Shown: in pieces, positions 54,700 through 64,000 of the stretch
Layout: every line of letters begins with the position of its first letter
Position numbering within the stretch: position 1 is the first letter of the stretch
DNA from: Methanolobus sp. ZRKC5
GTDB lineage: Archaea; Halobacteriota; Methanosarcinia; Methanosarcinales; Methanosarcinaceae
Assembly (NCBI RefSeq): GCF_038446525.1
Contig: NZ_CP151792.1
Coordinates: 1,240,001 to 1,304,000, forward strand
DNA length: 64,000 nt
Reading direction: 5' to 3'
Position numbers and translations under genes: made by a program
The notes under the pieces: model-generated
Database searches by the model: none
Told to the model about the DNA's origin: nothing
Seen by the model: the letters and a program-made list of their open reading frames with translations, nothing else

Positions 54700-54833
54700 A
54701 TAGCAAATGTGGCAAAAACCATTATAAAAGTTACCCTTTTAAGAGAATAACAATCCTAATTGGGATAAAATATATGCTATTAACATACAAAAAGGAAATA
54801 AAAAGAGATTTCTTAACAAAAATATTGGAAAAC

Positions 54834-55556
54834 TCAGTCTTTGTTTTCCAGTATTTCATGATATATTTCTTTGCCTGCAAAATTCCCCATCATGTAAAAA
54901 TTACGAACCTCAGGTCCAAGCCCGTCTATTATATGGTCAATAGAGTTAAAACTCTGAGACAATTTGTCAGCCTGGCCTTCAGTAATAGAATCGCCTTTTT
55001 CAGCTTCAAAATAATCCTTGAGGATTCCATCAATTACACCCTTGAAATGCCAGTCCTGTGGATTTGAGGGTGTTATAGCAATAGATGTTTTATACAATTT
55101 CAGTACATCCCCATGCCTTTCAAGACCTGTCAATGCTATGAGCTTACCTGAAAGTGATTCAAGGGATGTGGGACTGATTTCCAGCAGACCTTCATATATA
55201 GTAAGAGCCTTCTCAAATTCCGTCAACTTGTTCAAAAGCATGCCACGGTGATTTTTCACCTGAGCATCATCAGGGAATTTGATCTCAGCTTCATCAAGAT
55301 AAGAAAGTGCTTCTTCATTTTCGTCCACCATCTCCAGAACCATAGAAGTCTGCACCAGCCGATCCTTTTCACCCTCTATCTGCATGATGAAAGCTTCTGC
55401 AAAACCAATACCACGTTCGGTTTGCTCCATCCCATGATAAGTAGCGACTATCTGGAGAAGGTGTTCCATACTGGGAGTCTCACGGAAAAGTTCCTTCAGA
55501 CTGCCCATGTTGTTTGCCAGCATTTCTTTCATATCAGCTTCAGCATTTTCTTCCAT
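54834..55556 (-). CDS. TPR-repeat protein
   Basis: 240 residues, all-helical with degenerate tetratricopeptide repeats (for instance ALSYLDEAEIKFPDDAQVKN and ALTIYEGLLEISPTSLE). Acidic N-terminus. No signal peptide or membrane helix, so cytosolic. A scaffold for protein contacts; partner unknown. One of three TPR genes within 8 kb. Confidence 0.78.
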   Translation of the reverse strand: MEENAEADMKEMLANNMGSLKELFRETPSMEHLLQIVATYHGMEQTERGIGFAEAFIMQIEGEKDRLVQTSMVLEMVDENEEALSYLDEAEIKFPDDAQVKNHRGMLLNKLTEFEKALTIYEGLLEISPTSLESLSGKLIALTGLERHGDVLKLYKTSIAITPSNPQDWHFKGVIDGILKDYFEAEKGDSITEGQADKLSQSFNSIDHIIDGLGPEVRNFYMMGNFAGKEIYHEILENKD

Positions 55557-55588
55557 GCTAAGTATATTGAGAGATTGGTTTTAAAACC

Positions 55589-56245
55589 TTACGAATCCTG
55601 GCCTTCAAGAATATTATAGAGATAGTTCTGCAGTATTGTGTGGTCCTCCAATATTAGGTCTGCCTCAGATAACTTCTCAGGAGATACATACGTTGGCACA
55701 CCTACACAGTAAAGACCTGCCTTTTTTGCAGATTCAACGCCCATGGGTGCATTCTCTATTACAATGCACTCGTCCTTTGCAATACCAAGCATCTCAACAG
55801 CTTTAAGGTAAGGTTCAGGATACGGCTTTCCATAGTGTACATCCTCACCAGAGACCACAACATCAAAGACGCCCGGAAAGAACTGGTCCATGAAAGATTC
55901 AACTGTAGCCCGCTCAGAACCTGTGACAACCGCCAGCCTGAAATTATTCTTTAGGGCACTGAGACAATCTGCCATACCATCAAATGCTTTCACATCGGCA
56001 ATGCTATTAAAAATCTCAATTTTCCTTTGAAGAACATTTTCATACATCTCCGGCTCAAAATCCCTGCCAGCTTTTTGGAAGAGCCACTGCAGACCAAGCC
56101 TGTGATTGGCACCTTCGATCTCATATATATCTGCAGGCGTGACATTGACACCAACCTCACTTGAAACCTGTATCCACGCCTGTGCATGGTACATCATGGA
56201 ATCGACAAGTACACCGTCCATGTCAAAAATAAGGGAACGTAGCAT
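55589..56245 (-). CDS. HAD-superfamily phosphatase, beta-phosphoglucomutase-like
   Basis: 218 residues. Nucleophile Asp8-x-Asp10 in FDMDGVLVDS, VTGSERATVESF, GKPYPEPYLKA and VIENAPMGVESAKKAG are HAD motifs I-IV. The cap domain is helical as in beta-phosphoglucomutase and phosphoglycolate phosphatase. Substrate unknown. Between two TPR genes. Confidence 0.85.
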   Translation of the reverse strand: MLRSLIFDMDGVLVDSMMYHAQAWIQVSSEVGVNVTPADIYEIEGANHRLGLQWLFQKAGRDFEPEMYENVLQRKIEIFNSIADVKAFDGMADCLSALKNNFRLAVVTGSERATVESFMDQFFPGVFDVVVSGEDVHYGKPYPEPYLKAVEMLGIAKDECIVIENAPMGVESAKKAGLYCVGVPTYVSPEKLSEADLILEDHTILQNYLYNILEGQDS

Positions 56246-56300
56246 GGGACGTAATTGCCCCCATACACGATAAATCTTATGTGATAAACAGAGTCACACT

Positions 56301-59300
56301 TCATGCAGTTGCACTGTTGTACCACCTATGAGGCAGTTCATAATCCAGTGTATCACTATAAGCAGATGGCAGGAAGAATTTAGTACCTCTGTCATCAAGG
56401 GAAGCTACAAAACCCGGATCAATTGCATCCAGCTCCTCTTTTGCTGCATCGGCAGTAACGGATTTACCGATACGATACAGTGCAAACTGTTTATTGTAAA
56501 GAGCAGATGTGGAATTTGGATCGATGGCCAGCACCTTATCATAGCATTCCACTGCAGCATCGGCATCCCCGAGGATATTATGAATGAAACCTTTGTTATA
56601 CCAACCAGTAGTGCATGACGGATCAATTTCCAGTGCCTTCTCATAATAATAGATTGAACCTGTGTGACTGCTCCTCAGGTACGACAGCATACCCAGATGA
56701 TACCAGGCAGATGCACTGTTCGGATCAGAACTTGCTGCCATTTCAAATGTTGACGAGGCACTTGCCAGGTTGCCCATAAGATAGTAAGTAAAACCTTTGC
56801 TGTTCAGAGCCCGGGGATTACCAGGTTCCAATTCAAGGATCCTGTCGTAAGTTTCAATTGCTCCCTCATATTTTCCAAGCTTTTCATAGACTGATGCCTG
56901 CCCAAACATTGCAATAGAATCTGCAGGAGTAACAGAAAGCATCCTTTCATAGAAACCCAATGCAATTTCGTACCTTCCAAGTTCTACTGCGGAGCTGCTT
57001 TGGAATTTAAGCACAGTGGCATTTGTCGGATCATATTTCAGAACATTGTTGAAAGCATCTATCGACCTGTCATAAGTTCCAAGCTGGTATGCAGCATAAC
57101 CTGCCCTGTACCATACATCCGTGTTCTGGGTATCCTTTTGCAGTATGGTTTCATAAGACTGGAGAGACTCGTTATACATACCGAGATCATCGTAGGATGA
57201 AGCCTTAAAGTAAAGAGCATCATAATTTGCAGGCTCTTTCTCCAGTACCTTCTCAAAGGATTCAACTGCCAGTTGATTATCTCCGTTATTATAGTGTGAA
57301 AGACCCTTCTTGTACCAGGCCTGTAAATTACCGGGTTCAAGTAATACTGCATTTTCATAACAGACAAACGCATCAGCGTAATTGCCAATCTGGTCATAGG
57401 ATGCCGCCATACTTGCCCATGCCTCTGCAGACTCCGGGTTAAGAAGTATGGCTTTTGTATAAGAATCAATTGCTTTGTCCGTCATCAGCATATTTTCAAA
57501 GGTAGAACCCCTTGAAACCCACACTTTGTCGTAACTGATGACATCTCCAAGTATTTCTGCGTTATCCAGACTGTTGGTATTGCCATTTGAAAACGAATCA
57601 GAAGTATACCAGATCAATACGTCCGAACTGAAAATATCTTCATCCATTACCCCAAAGAACGTGGAAGTCTTCGGATAGTGTGAAAATGAGCTGTTAATGT
57701 CCCCAAGTAGATCCTGATTCACACTCAACTGGAATCTGGCCACTGAATGAGTCGGATCCAATTGAAGCACCTGTTCATAAGATACCACAGCTTTTTCGTA
57801 TCTGCGGAGTTCATGCAGAGCATTGCCTTTTCTGAGCCATGCATCAACAGAGTCAGGATGTAACTCAAGTACTTTGTCGTAAACTTCAACAGAATCATCA
57901 TATTTACCGAGATTATCAAGATCAAGGCCCCTATTGTAAAGAGCTGCTGTGAAGTTTGGCTCCAGTTTTACAGCTCTGGAATATGCTTTTTGGGCCGCGT
58001 TGTATTCACCAAGTCGATCGTAGTCAAGGGCAAGGTCATAGTGAACCCTTGCACATGAATTGTCGATCTTCAAACCTTTTTCGTATGCATCAATGGCTTC
58101 ATCGTATAGCTCAAGACTATCATACGCATTGGCTTTTTTATACCAGATAATTGGGAAATCAGGCTCAATATAGCCTGCATTATTAAGTGCCACGATGGCG
58201 CTTTCATAGTCAGCCATCTTATAGAAAGCAAGACCTTTGTTAAACCACAGCAAAGCAGAATCGGACTTGAATTCAGGAGTACTTCCGTAACAATCTAAAA
58301 CTCCCACAGGAACACCGAATAGAGCAGCTCCCGAACCAAAAGACTCTACTGTTGTACTGTCGGGTCCAAGTTTCAATGCCTTATCATAAGCTTCTATGGC
58401 CTCTGAATACTTTCCCATGATATCAAGGACAGCACCTTTGTGAGTCCATACCTCAGCATTTTCAGGTTCATAAATGAGAAACTGGTCATAGGCTTTCAGG
58501 GCAGATTCAAAATTTCCAAGCTGCTCATAGGCTTTTCCCATTTTGTACCATGCATCAACTGCATATGGATCCACCGTGAGAAGTGCATCATATTGCTTCA
58601 CTGCAATTTCAAGTTGCCCCATATTCTCAAGGTCCAGAGCCTTATTATAATGTGCATTGATATTGTCAGGTTCGAATTCTAAAGCCCGATCATAAGATGT
58701 TATAGCATTCTGAAAATCACCCAGGCCATCATAGGCAAGACCTTTTCCATACCAGTAAGCAGTATTGTCAGGCTCGATCCCAAGCGCTTCATTATAAACA
58801 CTTATGGATTCATTGTATTTGCCAAGCTCATATAAACTGCCTGCACGCCTTGCAAGCTCGATTGAATGTGAATTTGCAAAATCCAGGATTTGATCATAAT
58901 AGTAGAGGGATTCATTGTGCCTTCCAAGAGCCTCAAGTGCCAGTGCTTTTTGGTACCATATACTTGGAATTCTGAGGTCATAATCTACATAATTTATTTC
59001 TGATTTCAGGGGAACTTCCTCAAAGGAAAAAAGACCGACATCAAAAATAGTTTCGTAATCAGAAACACTTTCATTTGATAGCAATTGAAGGGATCTGTTA
59101 TAATAGATAAGAGCCCCTTCATAGTCTTCCTGTCCTGACAGTGAAAGAGCTTTTTTGAAAAGAGCAACTGGGGAATCAGGGTAACTGGAAAGTATCCGGT
59201 CATACGCCTTTGATGCTTCGGTGTAATCCCCCATCAGAAAAAGTGTCGAACCCTTATTGTCTAGTGCCTGAATGTTATCAGGGTCTGCTTCAAGTGCTTT

Positions 59301-59462
59301 GTCATAATAGATAAGAGCTTCATCATATGTACCGTTCTTAGTCAGGGAAATTCCAATAGCGTTCAAGCCACTGGCTTCCGGTCCCAAGCTGTCAGCTAAA
59401 GGACATAAATAAAATACTGCCAGAAGGATCATTACATAAAGAGCAGGGTTTTTAAAGAGCAT
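56301..59462 (-). CDS. Large secreted TPR-repeat protein
   Basis: 1053 residues. Signal peptide (residues 1-25, LYVMILLAVFYLCPLADS), then about two dozen 34-residue tetratricopeptide repeats with the W-x-x-K-G/A-x-x-L consensus (for example YDEALIYYDKALEADPDNIQ). Two short interruptions (around 380-400 and 610-640) carry no repeat. No C-terminal anchor is seen. AGGTAATGTC precedes the start. Probably an extracellular scaffold, perhaps for the envelope. Confidence 0.85.
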   Translation of the reverse strand: MLFKNPALYVMILLAVFYLCPLADSLGPEASGLNAIGISLTKNGTYDEALIYYDKALEADPDNIQALDNKGSTLFLMGDYTEASKAYDRILSSYPDSPVALFKKALSLSGQEDYEGALIYYNRSLQLLSNESVSDYETIFDVGLFSFEEVPLKSEINYVDYDLRIPSIWYQKALALEALGRHNESLYYYDQILDFANSHSIELARRAGSLYELGKYNESISVYNEALGIEPDNTAYWYGKGLAYDGLGDFQNAITSYDRALEFEPDNINAHYNKALDLENMGQLEIAVKQYDALLTVDPYAVDAWYKMGKAYEQLGNFESALKAYDQFLIYEPENAEVWTHKGAVLDIMGKYSEAIEAYDKALKLGPDSTTVESFGSGAALFGVPVGVLDCYGSTPEFKSDSALLWFNKGLAFYKMADYESAIVALNNAGYIEPDFPIIWYKKANAYDSLELYDEAIDAYEKGLKIDNSCARVHYDLALDYDRLGEYNAAQKAYSRAVKLEPNFTAALYNRGLDLDNLGKYDDSVEVYDKVLELHPDSVDAWLRKGNALHELRRYEKAVVSYEQVLQLDPTHSVARFQLSVNQDLLGDINSSFSHYPKTSTFFGVMDEDIFSSDVLIWYTSDSFSNGNTNSLDNAEILGDVISYDKVWVSRGSTFENMLMTDKAIDSYTKAILLNPESAEAWASMAASYDQIGNYADAFVCYENAVLLEPGNLQAWYKKGLSHYNNGDNQLAVESFEKVLEKEPANYDALYFKASSYDDLGMYNESLQSYETILQKDTQNTDVWYRAGYAAYQLGTYDRSIDAFNNVLKYDPTNATVLKFQSSSAVELGRYEIALGFYERMLSVTPADSIAMFGQASVYEKLGKYEGAIETYDRILELEPGNPRALNSKGFTYYLMGNLASASSTFEMAASSDPNSASAWYHLGMLSYLRSSHTGSIYYYEKALEIDPSCTTGWYNKGFIHNILGDADAAVECYDKVLAIDPNSTSALYNKQFALYRIGKSVTADAAKEELDAIDPGFVASLDDRGTKFFLPSAYSDTLDYELPHRWYNSATA

Positions 59463-59593
59463 GACATTACCTGAGAGGAATAATAAAGTGCTAACACTTA
59501 TGAGTATAATATAGCATTTTTAAGTATTTACATTTATCTAATTCAAAACGGATACTTATAAAACCTACTATATAGCTATTATGGAGAATTTAA

Positions 59594-60190
59594 TTGCCAA
59601 GTCATAGGACATTGAAAGAAAACGGCCATTCGCAGCAGGATTTCAAGAACTCGACCTTTATTGCTTACGCAGTTCCTGTAAAGGATGAATGTGAAGCGAA
59701 GGACTTCATCAATCTAATCAAAAATAAACATAGTGATGCGAATCACAACGTTTCTGCATACCTCATAAATTCAGACAACGTGCTTGCGATGAAGTATGAT
59801 GATGACGGGGAACCTGCCGGAAGTTCGGGAAAACCAGTATTCAAAGTTCTGGAGATGAAGGAGCTAAGCAATGTAGCTGTGGTCGTGAGCAGATATTTTG
59901 GCGGCGTTAAACTGGGTTTTGGAGGACTTGCCAGAGCATACAGGGAAACCGCAATCGAAGCCATAGAGAGTGCCGGAATTATAGAGGTCCATGAAACGAC
60001 AAGCATACACATAGATTCATATTATTCGGACATTGACACTATCACCAAGCTGATGCCTGAATATGGAACAATTAAGAAAACTGATTACTCTGATGTTGTG
60101 CAGTTTACATTGGAGGTTTATTCAGAGTTCAAAGATGAATTTATAGAAAAGGTTATCGATGTAACTAAGAACAGGGTTACTATTAAATAA
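59594..60190 (+). CDS. YigZ/IMPACT family protein
   Basis: 198 residues. Conserved block DDDGEPAGSSGKPVF near residue 75 followed by VVVSRYFGGVKLGFGGLARAYRE, and a C-terminal ferredoxin-like domain. YigZ and IMPACT are ribosome or translation-associated in other organisms; the role in archaea is unclear. TTG start with GGAG seven bases upstream. Confidence 0.88.
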   Translation: MPSHRTLKENGHSQQDFKNSTFIAYAVPVKDECEAKDFINLIKNKHSDANHNVSAYLINSDNVLAMKYDDDGEPAGSSGKPVFKVLEMKELSNVAVVVSRYFGGVKLGFGGLARAYRETAIEAIESAGIIEVHETTSIHIDSYYSDIDTITKLMPEYGTIKKTDYSDVVQFTLEVYSEFKDEFIEKVIDVTKNRVTIK

Positions 60191-60260
60191 GATACTTCCA
60201 CCTAAAAAGCAGAATCAATGTAATCATTCACTATTATTTTCCCGGCAGAAAATAAATAGA

Positions 60261-62768
60261 ATGAGCTATCTTGTTAACTATCATTATCAAAGAACCGAGA
60301 GCAATATGTCCAAAAGAGCAAGAGATATGGCATTCAGGCACTTCAACAAAGGAGTAAGCCTCATTGAGAAAGGACTGCATGAAGATGCGCTTGAAACCCT
60401 TGAACAGGCTGAAAAGCAGGCAAAGGAAGCAGAATCACCTCAGATACTGGTAGCAGTATTGCAGACATACGCAGACCTGTTGTTTTCACATGATAAAAAA
60501 GAAGCAGCAGTTGAAAGATACATTGCAGCTTCTGATATCCTTGAAAAAAATCCGGAATATATGGCTCCTGAACAAAGAGCAAGTATGTTCAGCAATATGG
60601 GAAATGCCCTTGAAAATATGGAAAAAAAAGAAGAAGCAAGGGATAAATACGAGACATCTGCACAAATCTACAGAGAACTAATTGAGAAAGAGCCTTCAAA
60701 CACATCACACATATCAAATGCAGTTTCAACACTCAACAATATGGGTGCACTCCTTGCGGAAATGAGAGAAAATGATGAAGCTTTAGAGAGATTTGAAGAA
60801 GCTTTCACGCTCTATGAGAAGACATCTGAGAACGAAAAAGAAGATGTTGAATATCAGCTCAAGAGAACCACAATACTTGGGAACCTGCTGAACATTCCTG
60901 TGGAAAGTACAAGCGGAATGGACGGAGAAAGATATGAGCAATTGCTGGAAATGTACCTTGAAGAAACACGTGAAAATAATGTTGAGTCTTCAAAAATGCT
61001 CACGGCTTTACAGAATTTTGCACGCATACTCGAAAACGAAGGAGAACATGATGCTGCATTTATGAAACTTCAGGAAACGCTGGAAATCGTTTCAAAGCAG
61101 TTTGACGAAGATCCAGATGATCCTGCTAACAGGAAGATGCTTACCAAGCTTCTTAGGGATATGAACAGGCTTCTGGAAAATGAAGAGCAATCGGATAAAT
61201 TGCTGGAAAAATACGGATCGATCCTGGAAATGTCCAGAAAATTACTGGCATCCATGCCATCAAATACATCTTACCAGTTAAATGTAGCTTTTTCTCTTGA
61301 CATTATTGGGAACCTGCTAAAAGAAACAGGCAGAGTTGAGGAAGCAATGCAAAGAATTGAAGAATCTGTTGACATTGCATTACAGGTCCTTAAAATTGAA
61401 TTCGAGGATAATTCAAGCCTGCAGGCAGGAGTGTCTATTATAGAAGACATGCTTGCACTTATAGAACTGACAGATGACATTGATACTAAATTGGGTTTTT
61501 ACGAAAAGCTGGAAACAAAGATTTTGACAGTGAGTCAGGAAAGTCTGGAGTTTGGACTGATCAATGCAGAAATTTGTTATGAAATTGCTAAGATATTTAC
61601 CGAAAAGGGTGCTTACACAGAAGCTCTTGATAATTTCAAAAAAGCTCTCATGACGTTCGAAACTGTCACACATGCAACAGGGGATGATTCCAAAATGAAT
61701 GAAGTTCTGGAAAACATAGCACAAACACAGTTAAGTCTTGGACAGATCGATGATGCTTTGAGCAGTTATATTCAGCTTATAAAGACGGGAAGCTCCGACA
61801 GAGGATATGCGGACAGAGTAGATGAGATACTACTTGAAAAGGAAAGGAAAGCGGACAACACAGGTAATGTAGAAGTCCTGAAAAAAGAGTATGACAACAT
61901 ACTGGATATCAGAACTGAATTACTTGGACTTGTATCCGATGAGCATGGAAAAAATGCAACCATGATCAAGGAACTACAGGGAAAGATAGCTGACATTATG
62001 GTTGCAATGGGACAAAACAGAGAAGCACTTCAGGTATATGAACAACTTCAGGAAATGGAAACCACAAACATATACCTGCCTAAAATACTCAAACTGCTTG
62101 AAAAGTTTAAAGTGTCAGCTGACACAAAGCAAGGGTCTGAGGAACTTGAAATGCTTGAATTCCTGCTTACAAAATATAACAAGCTGCTGGAAATGAATGG
62201 AAACGATGTTTCGATCCATGCCAACCGTGCATCTGTTATTGAGAACATCGCACATGTCCTTTCTGAAAAAGGAGAAACTGAAGAATCCGGGTACATGTGC
62301 AACTATGCCCTTGATGCATACAAAGTATTGGCTGAACTGGAACCGGAGAACATTTTCCCAATTGAAAGGGTTGCAGCCCTACATGCAAGAATAGCAGAGC
62401 TTGCAACAAGTCAGAATAACGTTGATGAGGCAAAAGCCAGATATGAGATGTCTCTTCAAACTTACAGGTCATTGATGGATGCGAATCCTTCAAACACAGC
62501 ACATCAGCTTGATTATGCAGGAGTTTTAGATGGAATTGGTTCCTTTTTCCTTAGCATGGAAATGCATACTGATGCAAAGAAAAGTTACGAAACTGCCCTG
62601 AAGACCTATGCAGAAATTATGGAGATAGAACCTGATAACCCGGCATACCGCTCTAATGTGACCATTACACTGCAAAATCTTGGATATACCCTGGAACTAA
62701 TGGGAAGAAAAGAAGATGCATTGTGGATGTATGAAACTGCCAGAAAGATAGATGAAGGTATTGAGTGA
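60261..62768 (+). CDS. Large cytosolic TPR-repeat protein
   Basis: 835 residues (820 if ATG at 60306 is used). Helical throughout with degenerate 40-50 residue TPR-like units (for instance FSNMGNALENMEKKEEARDKY and VSTLNNMGALLAEMRENDEALE), highly acidic with Glu/Lys. No signal peptide. The N-terminal 15 residues (MSYLVNYHYQRTESN) fit poorly, so the second ATG is a serious option. Partner unknown. Confidence 0.82.
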   Translation: MSYLVNYHYQRTESNMSKRARDMAFRHFNKGVSLIEKGLHEDALETLEQAEKQAKEAESPQILVAVLQTYADLLFSHDKKEAAVERYIAASDILEKNPEYMAPEQRASMFSNMGNALENMEKKEEARDKYETSAQIYRELIEKEPSNTSHISNAVSTLNNMGALLAEMRENDEALERFEEAFTLYEKTSENEKEDVEYQLKRTTILGNLLNIPVESTSGMDGERYEQLLEMYLEETRENNVESSKMLTALQNFARILENEGEHDAAFMKLQETLEIVSKQFDEDPDDPANRKMLTKLLRDMNRLLENEEQSDKLLEKYGSILEMSRKLLASMPSNTSYQLNVAFSLDIIGNLLKETGRVEEAMQRIEESVDIALQVLKIEFEDNSSLQAGVSIIEDMLALIELTDDIDTKLGFYEKLETKILTVSQESLEFGLINAEICYEIAKIFTEKGAYTEALDNFKKALMTFETVTHATGDDSKMNEVLENIAQTQLSLGQIDDALSSYIQLIKTGSSDRGYADRVDEILLEKERKADNTGNVEVLKKEYDNILDIRTELLGLVSDEHGKNATMIKELQGKIADIMVAMGQNREALQVYEQLQEMETTNIYLPKILKLLEKFKVSADTKQGSEELEMLEFLLTKYNKLLEMNGNDVSIHANRASVIENIAHVLSEKGETEESGYMCNYALDAYKVLAELEPENIFPIERVAALHARIAELATSQNNVDEAKARYEMSLQTYRSLMDANPSNTAHQLDYAGVLDGIGSFFLSMEMHTDAKKSYETALKTYAEIMEIEPDNPAYRSNVTITLQNLGYTLELMGRKEDALWMYETARKIDEGIE

Positions 62769-62787
62769 AGTGAAATGACAATAACCC

Positions 62788-62810
62788 GCATTCCATGAAA
62801 AACGGAATGC
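62788..62810 (+). terminator. Hairpin after the TPR gene
   Basis: GCATTCC (62788-62794) pairs with GGAATGC (62804-62810) around a 9-base loop, 20 bases after the stop codon. There is no strong T-tail, so termination is only likely. Confidence 0.4.
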
Positions 62811-62872
62811 AAACCCTTCACAACTAATACTCCTCGCCTTTAACTCATACTCCACGCCAAATGAATTGACGG

Positions 62873-62943
62873 AGGAAATGTGAACGTACGCAAACATTTT
62901 GTGGGAGATACTGAGGGGGAAGTACCTTAACGTTCACATTCCT
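62873..62943 (+). other. Long imperfect inverted repeat
   Basis: AGGAAATGTGAACGT (62873-62887) and AACGTTCACATTCCT (62929-62943) are complementary over 14 bases with one bulged A, enclosing about 41 bases. A transcript would fold into a long hairpin, perhaps a small RNA or leader element. Confidence 0.35.
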
Positions 62944-63175
62944 GTGTAATCCAATTCCGTTTTTGGCGGGTTTTAATAATGTCCATATCGTACCATTTGG
63001 GACATTCAGTCACATTCCATCTTAGTATGTGACAACAATACCAACTATCAAATCATAATATATAAATATATCTATACTATGGCATATAATGATTATCATA
63101 ATGATGATGTCTGTTCGTTATGAAAAAAGATAACATCAGAAAACTAGAAATCATATCGTATCACCCTTTACAAAG

Positions 63176-64000
63176 ATGGACATCAACAAAATAACTAATA
63201 TAGGTCGCCCTCTGAACCTCAATTATTTAACAAACAAATTGATAGCCATTATTGCACTGCTCACTTTTGCTGCTATTGTACTTGCCAGTGCAATTCACGG
63301 AGATACGAACCATGTAAGCCTGATAACAGGAATAAGGACAGGTTTACTAATATTTCTTCTATGGGCGATCTCAAGGGAACTTGACCCGGACAACAATTGG
63401 AGTGCTTTTGTAACTGTATTTCTGGCACTTGCAGTTATCATATTTTCAGAAATACCACCCTTACTTTCATTTGTTTGGCTCGTCATACTCCTAAGAACAA
63501 TTAATCATTCAACTGGCATGCCTGCGGGAATAATGGATTCTTTGTTAGTCGCTGTGGTTGGGATAATACTGGCATACCACACATCCTTCATTTACGGTAT
63601 TCTGACAGCTGCGGGACTTATACTAGACAGCAGACTGAAAGATCCGGCAAAACATCATCTTGCGGCAGGAATTATATTACTGGTAACTTCAATTGTTATT
63701 CTAATTGAAAAAAATGCAGTGGTATTTACATATCCATTGGAAAATATGTTGATTTTTGTATTTGGAACTGCACTGTTCCTGCCTGTAATCATGGGACCGA
63801 CTAAATTAGAAAGTGTCGGAGACAGAACTGGAAAAACTCTTGAAGCTGCAAGATTTAAATTGGCAAGGATAATGACAATCGTTCTCTTTTTTGCAATGGC
63901 CATCATGCCAGGTGAAATCAATGCTCAACTAGTTACATTCATGTTTTGTATATTTGCAGGAATTGGAATTTATCGCATAGTACTCAACACTTTGCCACAT
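63176..64000 (+). CDS. Multi-spanning membrane protein, partial at right edge
   Basis: 275 residues up to the window end, still open. At least seven hydrophobic helices (for example LIAIIALLTFAAIVLASAI, AFVTVFLALAVIIF and SIVILIEKNAVVF) joined by short loops. No motif of a known transporter stands out. Start ATG at 63176 with a weak ribosome binding site; the next upstream in-frame stop is at 63131. Function unknown. Confidence 0.68.
   Translation, partial: MDINKITNIGRPLNLNYLTNKLIAIIALLTFAAIVLASAIHGDTNHVSLITGIRTGLLIFLLWAISRELDPDNNWSAFVTVFLALAVIIFSEIPPLLSFVWLVILLRTINHSTGMPAGIMDSLLVAVVGIILAYHTSFIYGILTAAGLILDSRLKDPAKHHLAAGIILLVTSIVILIEKNAVVFTYPLENMLIFVFGTALFLPVIMGPTKLESVGDRTGKTLEAARFKLARIMTIVLFFAMAIMPGEINAQLVTFMFCIFAGIGIYRIVLNTLPH

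Larger units (their letters stand above)
62769..63175. other. 407-base spacer before the last membrane protein gene
   Basis: Holds the hairpin at 62788, a small direct repeat ATACTCC(T/A)CGCC near 62828-62857, the inverted repeat at 62873, a TATA-like AATATATAAATATAT around 63057-63071, and a 24-codon frame at 63120-63194 that overlaps the start of the next gene. No RNA gene recognised. Confidence 0.45.

Noticed and set aside
56301-59462. Many open frames on the opposite strand and in other phases across the large TPR gene
   Set aside because: Shadows of the repeated TPR codons; none has a start signal or protein-like composition.
1-64000. CRISPR array, rRNA or tRNA genes
   Set aside because: I saw no regularly spaced repeats, no rRNA-like blocks and no cloverleaf with the T-loop consensus outside genes; two GGTTCGAATTC-type matches (around 37945 and 58670) lie inside protein genes.

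Overview
The window is chromosomal DNA from a methanogenic archaeon, almost certainly of the Methanosarcinaceae (a methylotrophic relative of Methanosarcina, Methanolobus or Methanococcoides). The evidence is a complete mtrEDCBAFGH operon, coenzyme M synthesis by the cysteate route (cysteate synthase plus ComDE, not the phosphosulfolactate route), an NrpR-type domain without a DNA-binding domain (NrpRII-like), a divergent second RFC small subunit, an nrdH-nrdD-nrdG operon, and methanogen-restricted families (FilR1/DUF1724 regulator, DUF1699, CofE). Archaeal information-processing proteins (RadB, RFC, SRP19, Sec61 beta, SecFD, Elp3, Thg1) agree. Many starts carry GGTG/GAGG-type ribosome binding sites, and TTG starts are common. 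I saw no rRNA, tRNA or CRISPR array.

Layout. 0-7.4 kb: end of a lipoprotein gene, the anaerobic ribonucleotide reductase operon, radB (apparently starting with ATA), and an HD phosphohydrolase/TrmI pair. 7.4-11.2 kb: a small accessory patch with a frameshifted Mrr-like endonuclease, housekeeping genes (mtnA, Sec61 beta, SRP19), and a complete IS1-family insertion sequence with inverted repeats and an 8-bp target duplication. 11.3-15 kb: small conserved proteins, a stress protein, a TIM-barrel isomerase, and a U32/Fe-S type protein. 15.2-20.2 kb: the methyl-H4MPT:CoM methyltransferase operon closed by a strong terminator. 20.4-29.1 kb: purM, aspartokinase, a secreted protein, ApgM, a FilR1 regulator, a possible structured RNA, CofE and dCMP deaminase.

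29.2-34.6 kb: secF-secD, RFC2-like and elp3, all one way. 34.6-41.9 kb: a winged-helix/ParA-like pair, a membrane protein, a long AT-rich gap before a DUF1699 gene, a nuclease pair (PD-(D/E)XK plus RecJ/DHH), the NrpRII-like sensor and cupin phosphoglucose isomerase. 42-48.9 kb: uvrC with an exonuclease, malate dehydrogenase, a PRC-barrel protein, thg1, tyrS and an unknown protein.

49-54.7 kb is the most interesting block. A COG1900/DUF39-ferredoxin protein (ComF-like, last step of coenzyme M synthesis) faces comE, comD, an Fe-S protein, a HypB/UreG-like GTPase, a stand-alone ABC ATPase and cysteate synthase. The three unassigned genes sit inside the coenzyme M operon and look like a maturation or metal/sulfur delivery module. 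54.8-62.8 kb holds three TPR proteins (240, 1053 and about 820 residues) around a HAD phosphatase and a YigZ/IMPACT protein. The window ends inside a multi-spanning membrane protein gene.

Together the genes cover the central methyl transfer step (Mtr), its cofactor coenzyme M, F420 polyglutamylation, DNA precursor supply, DNA repair and protein secretion.
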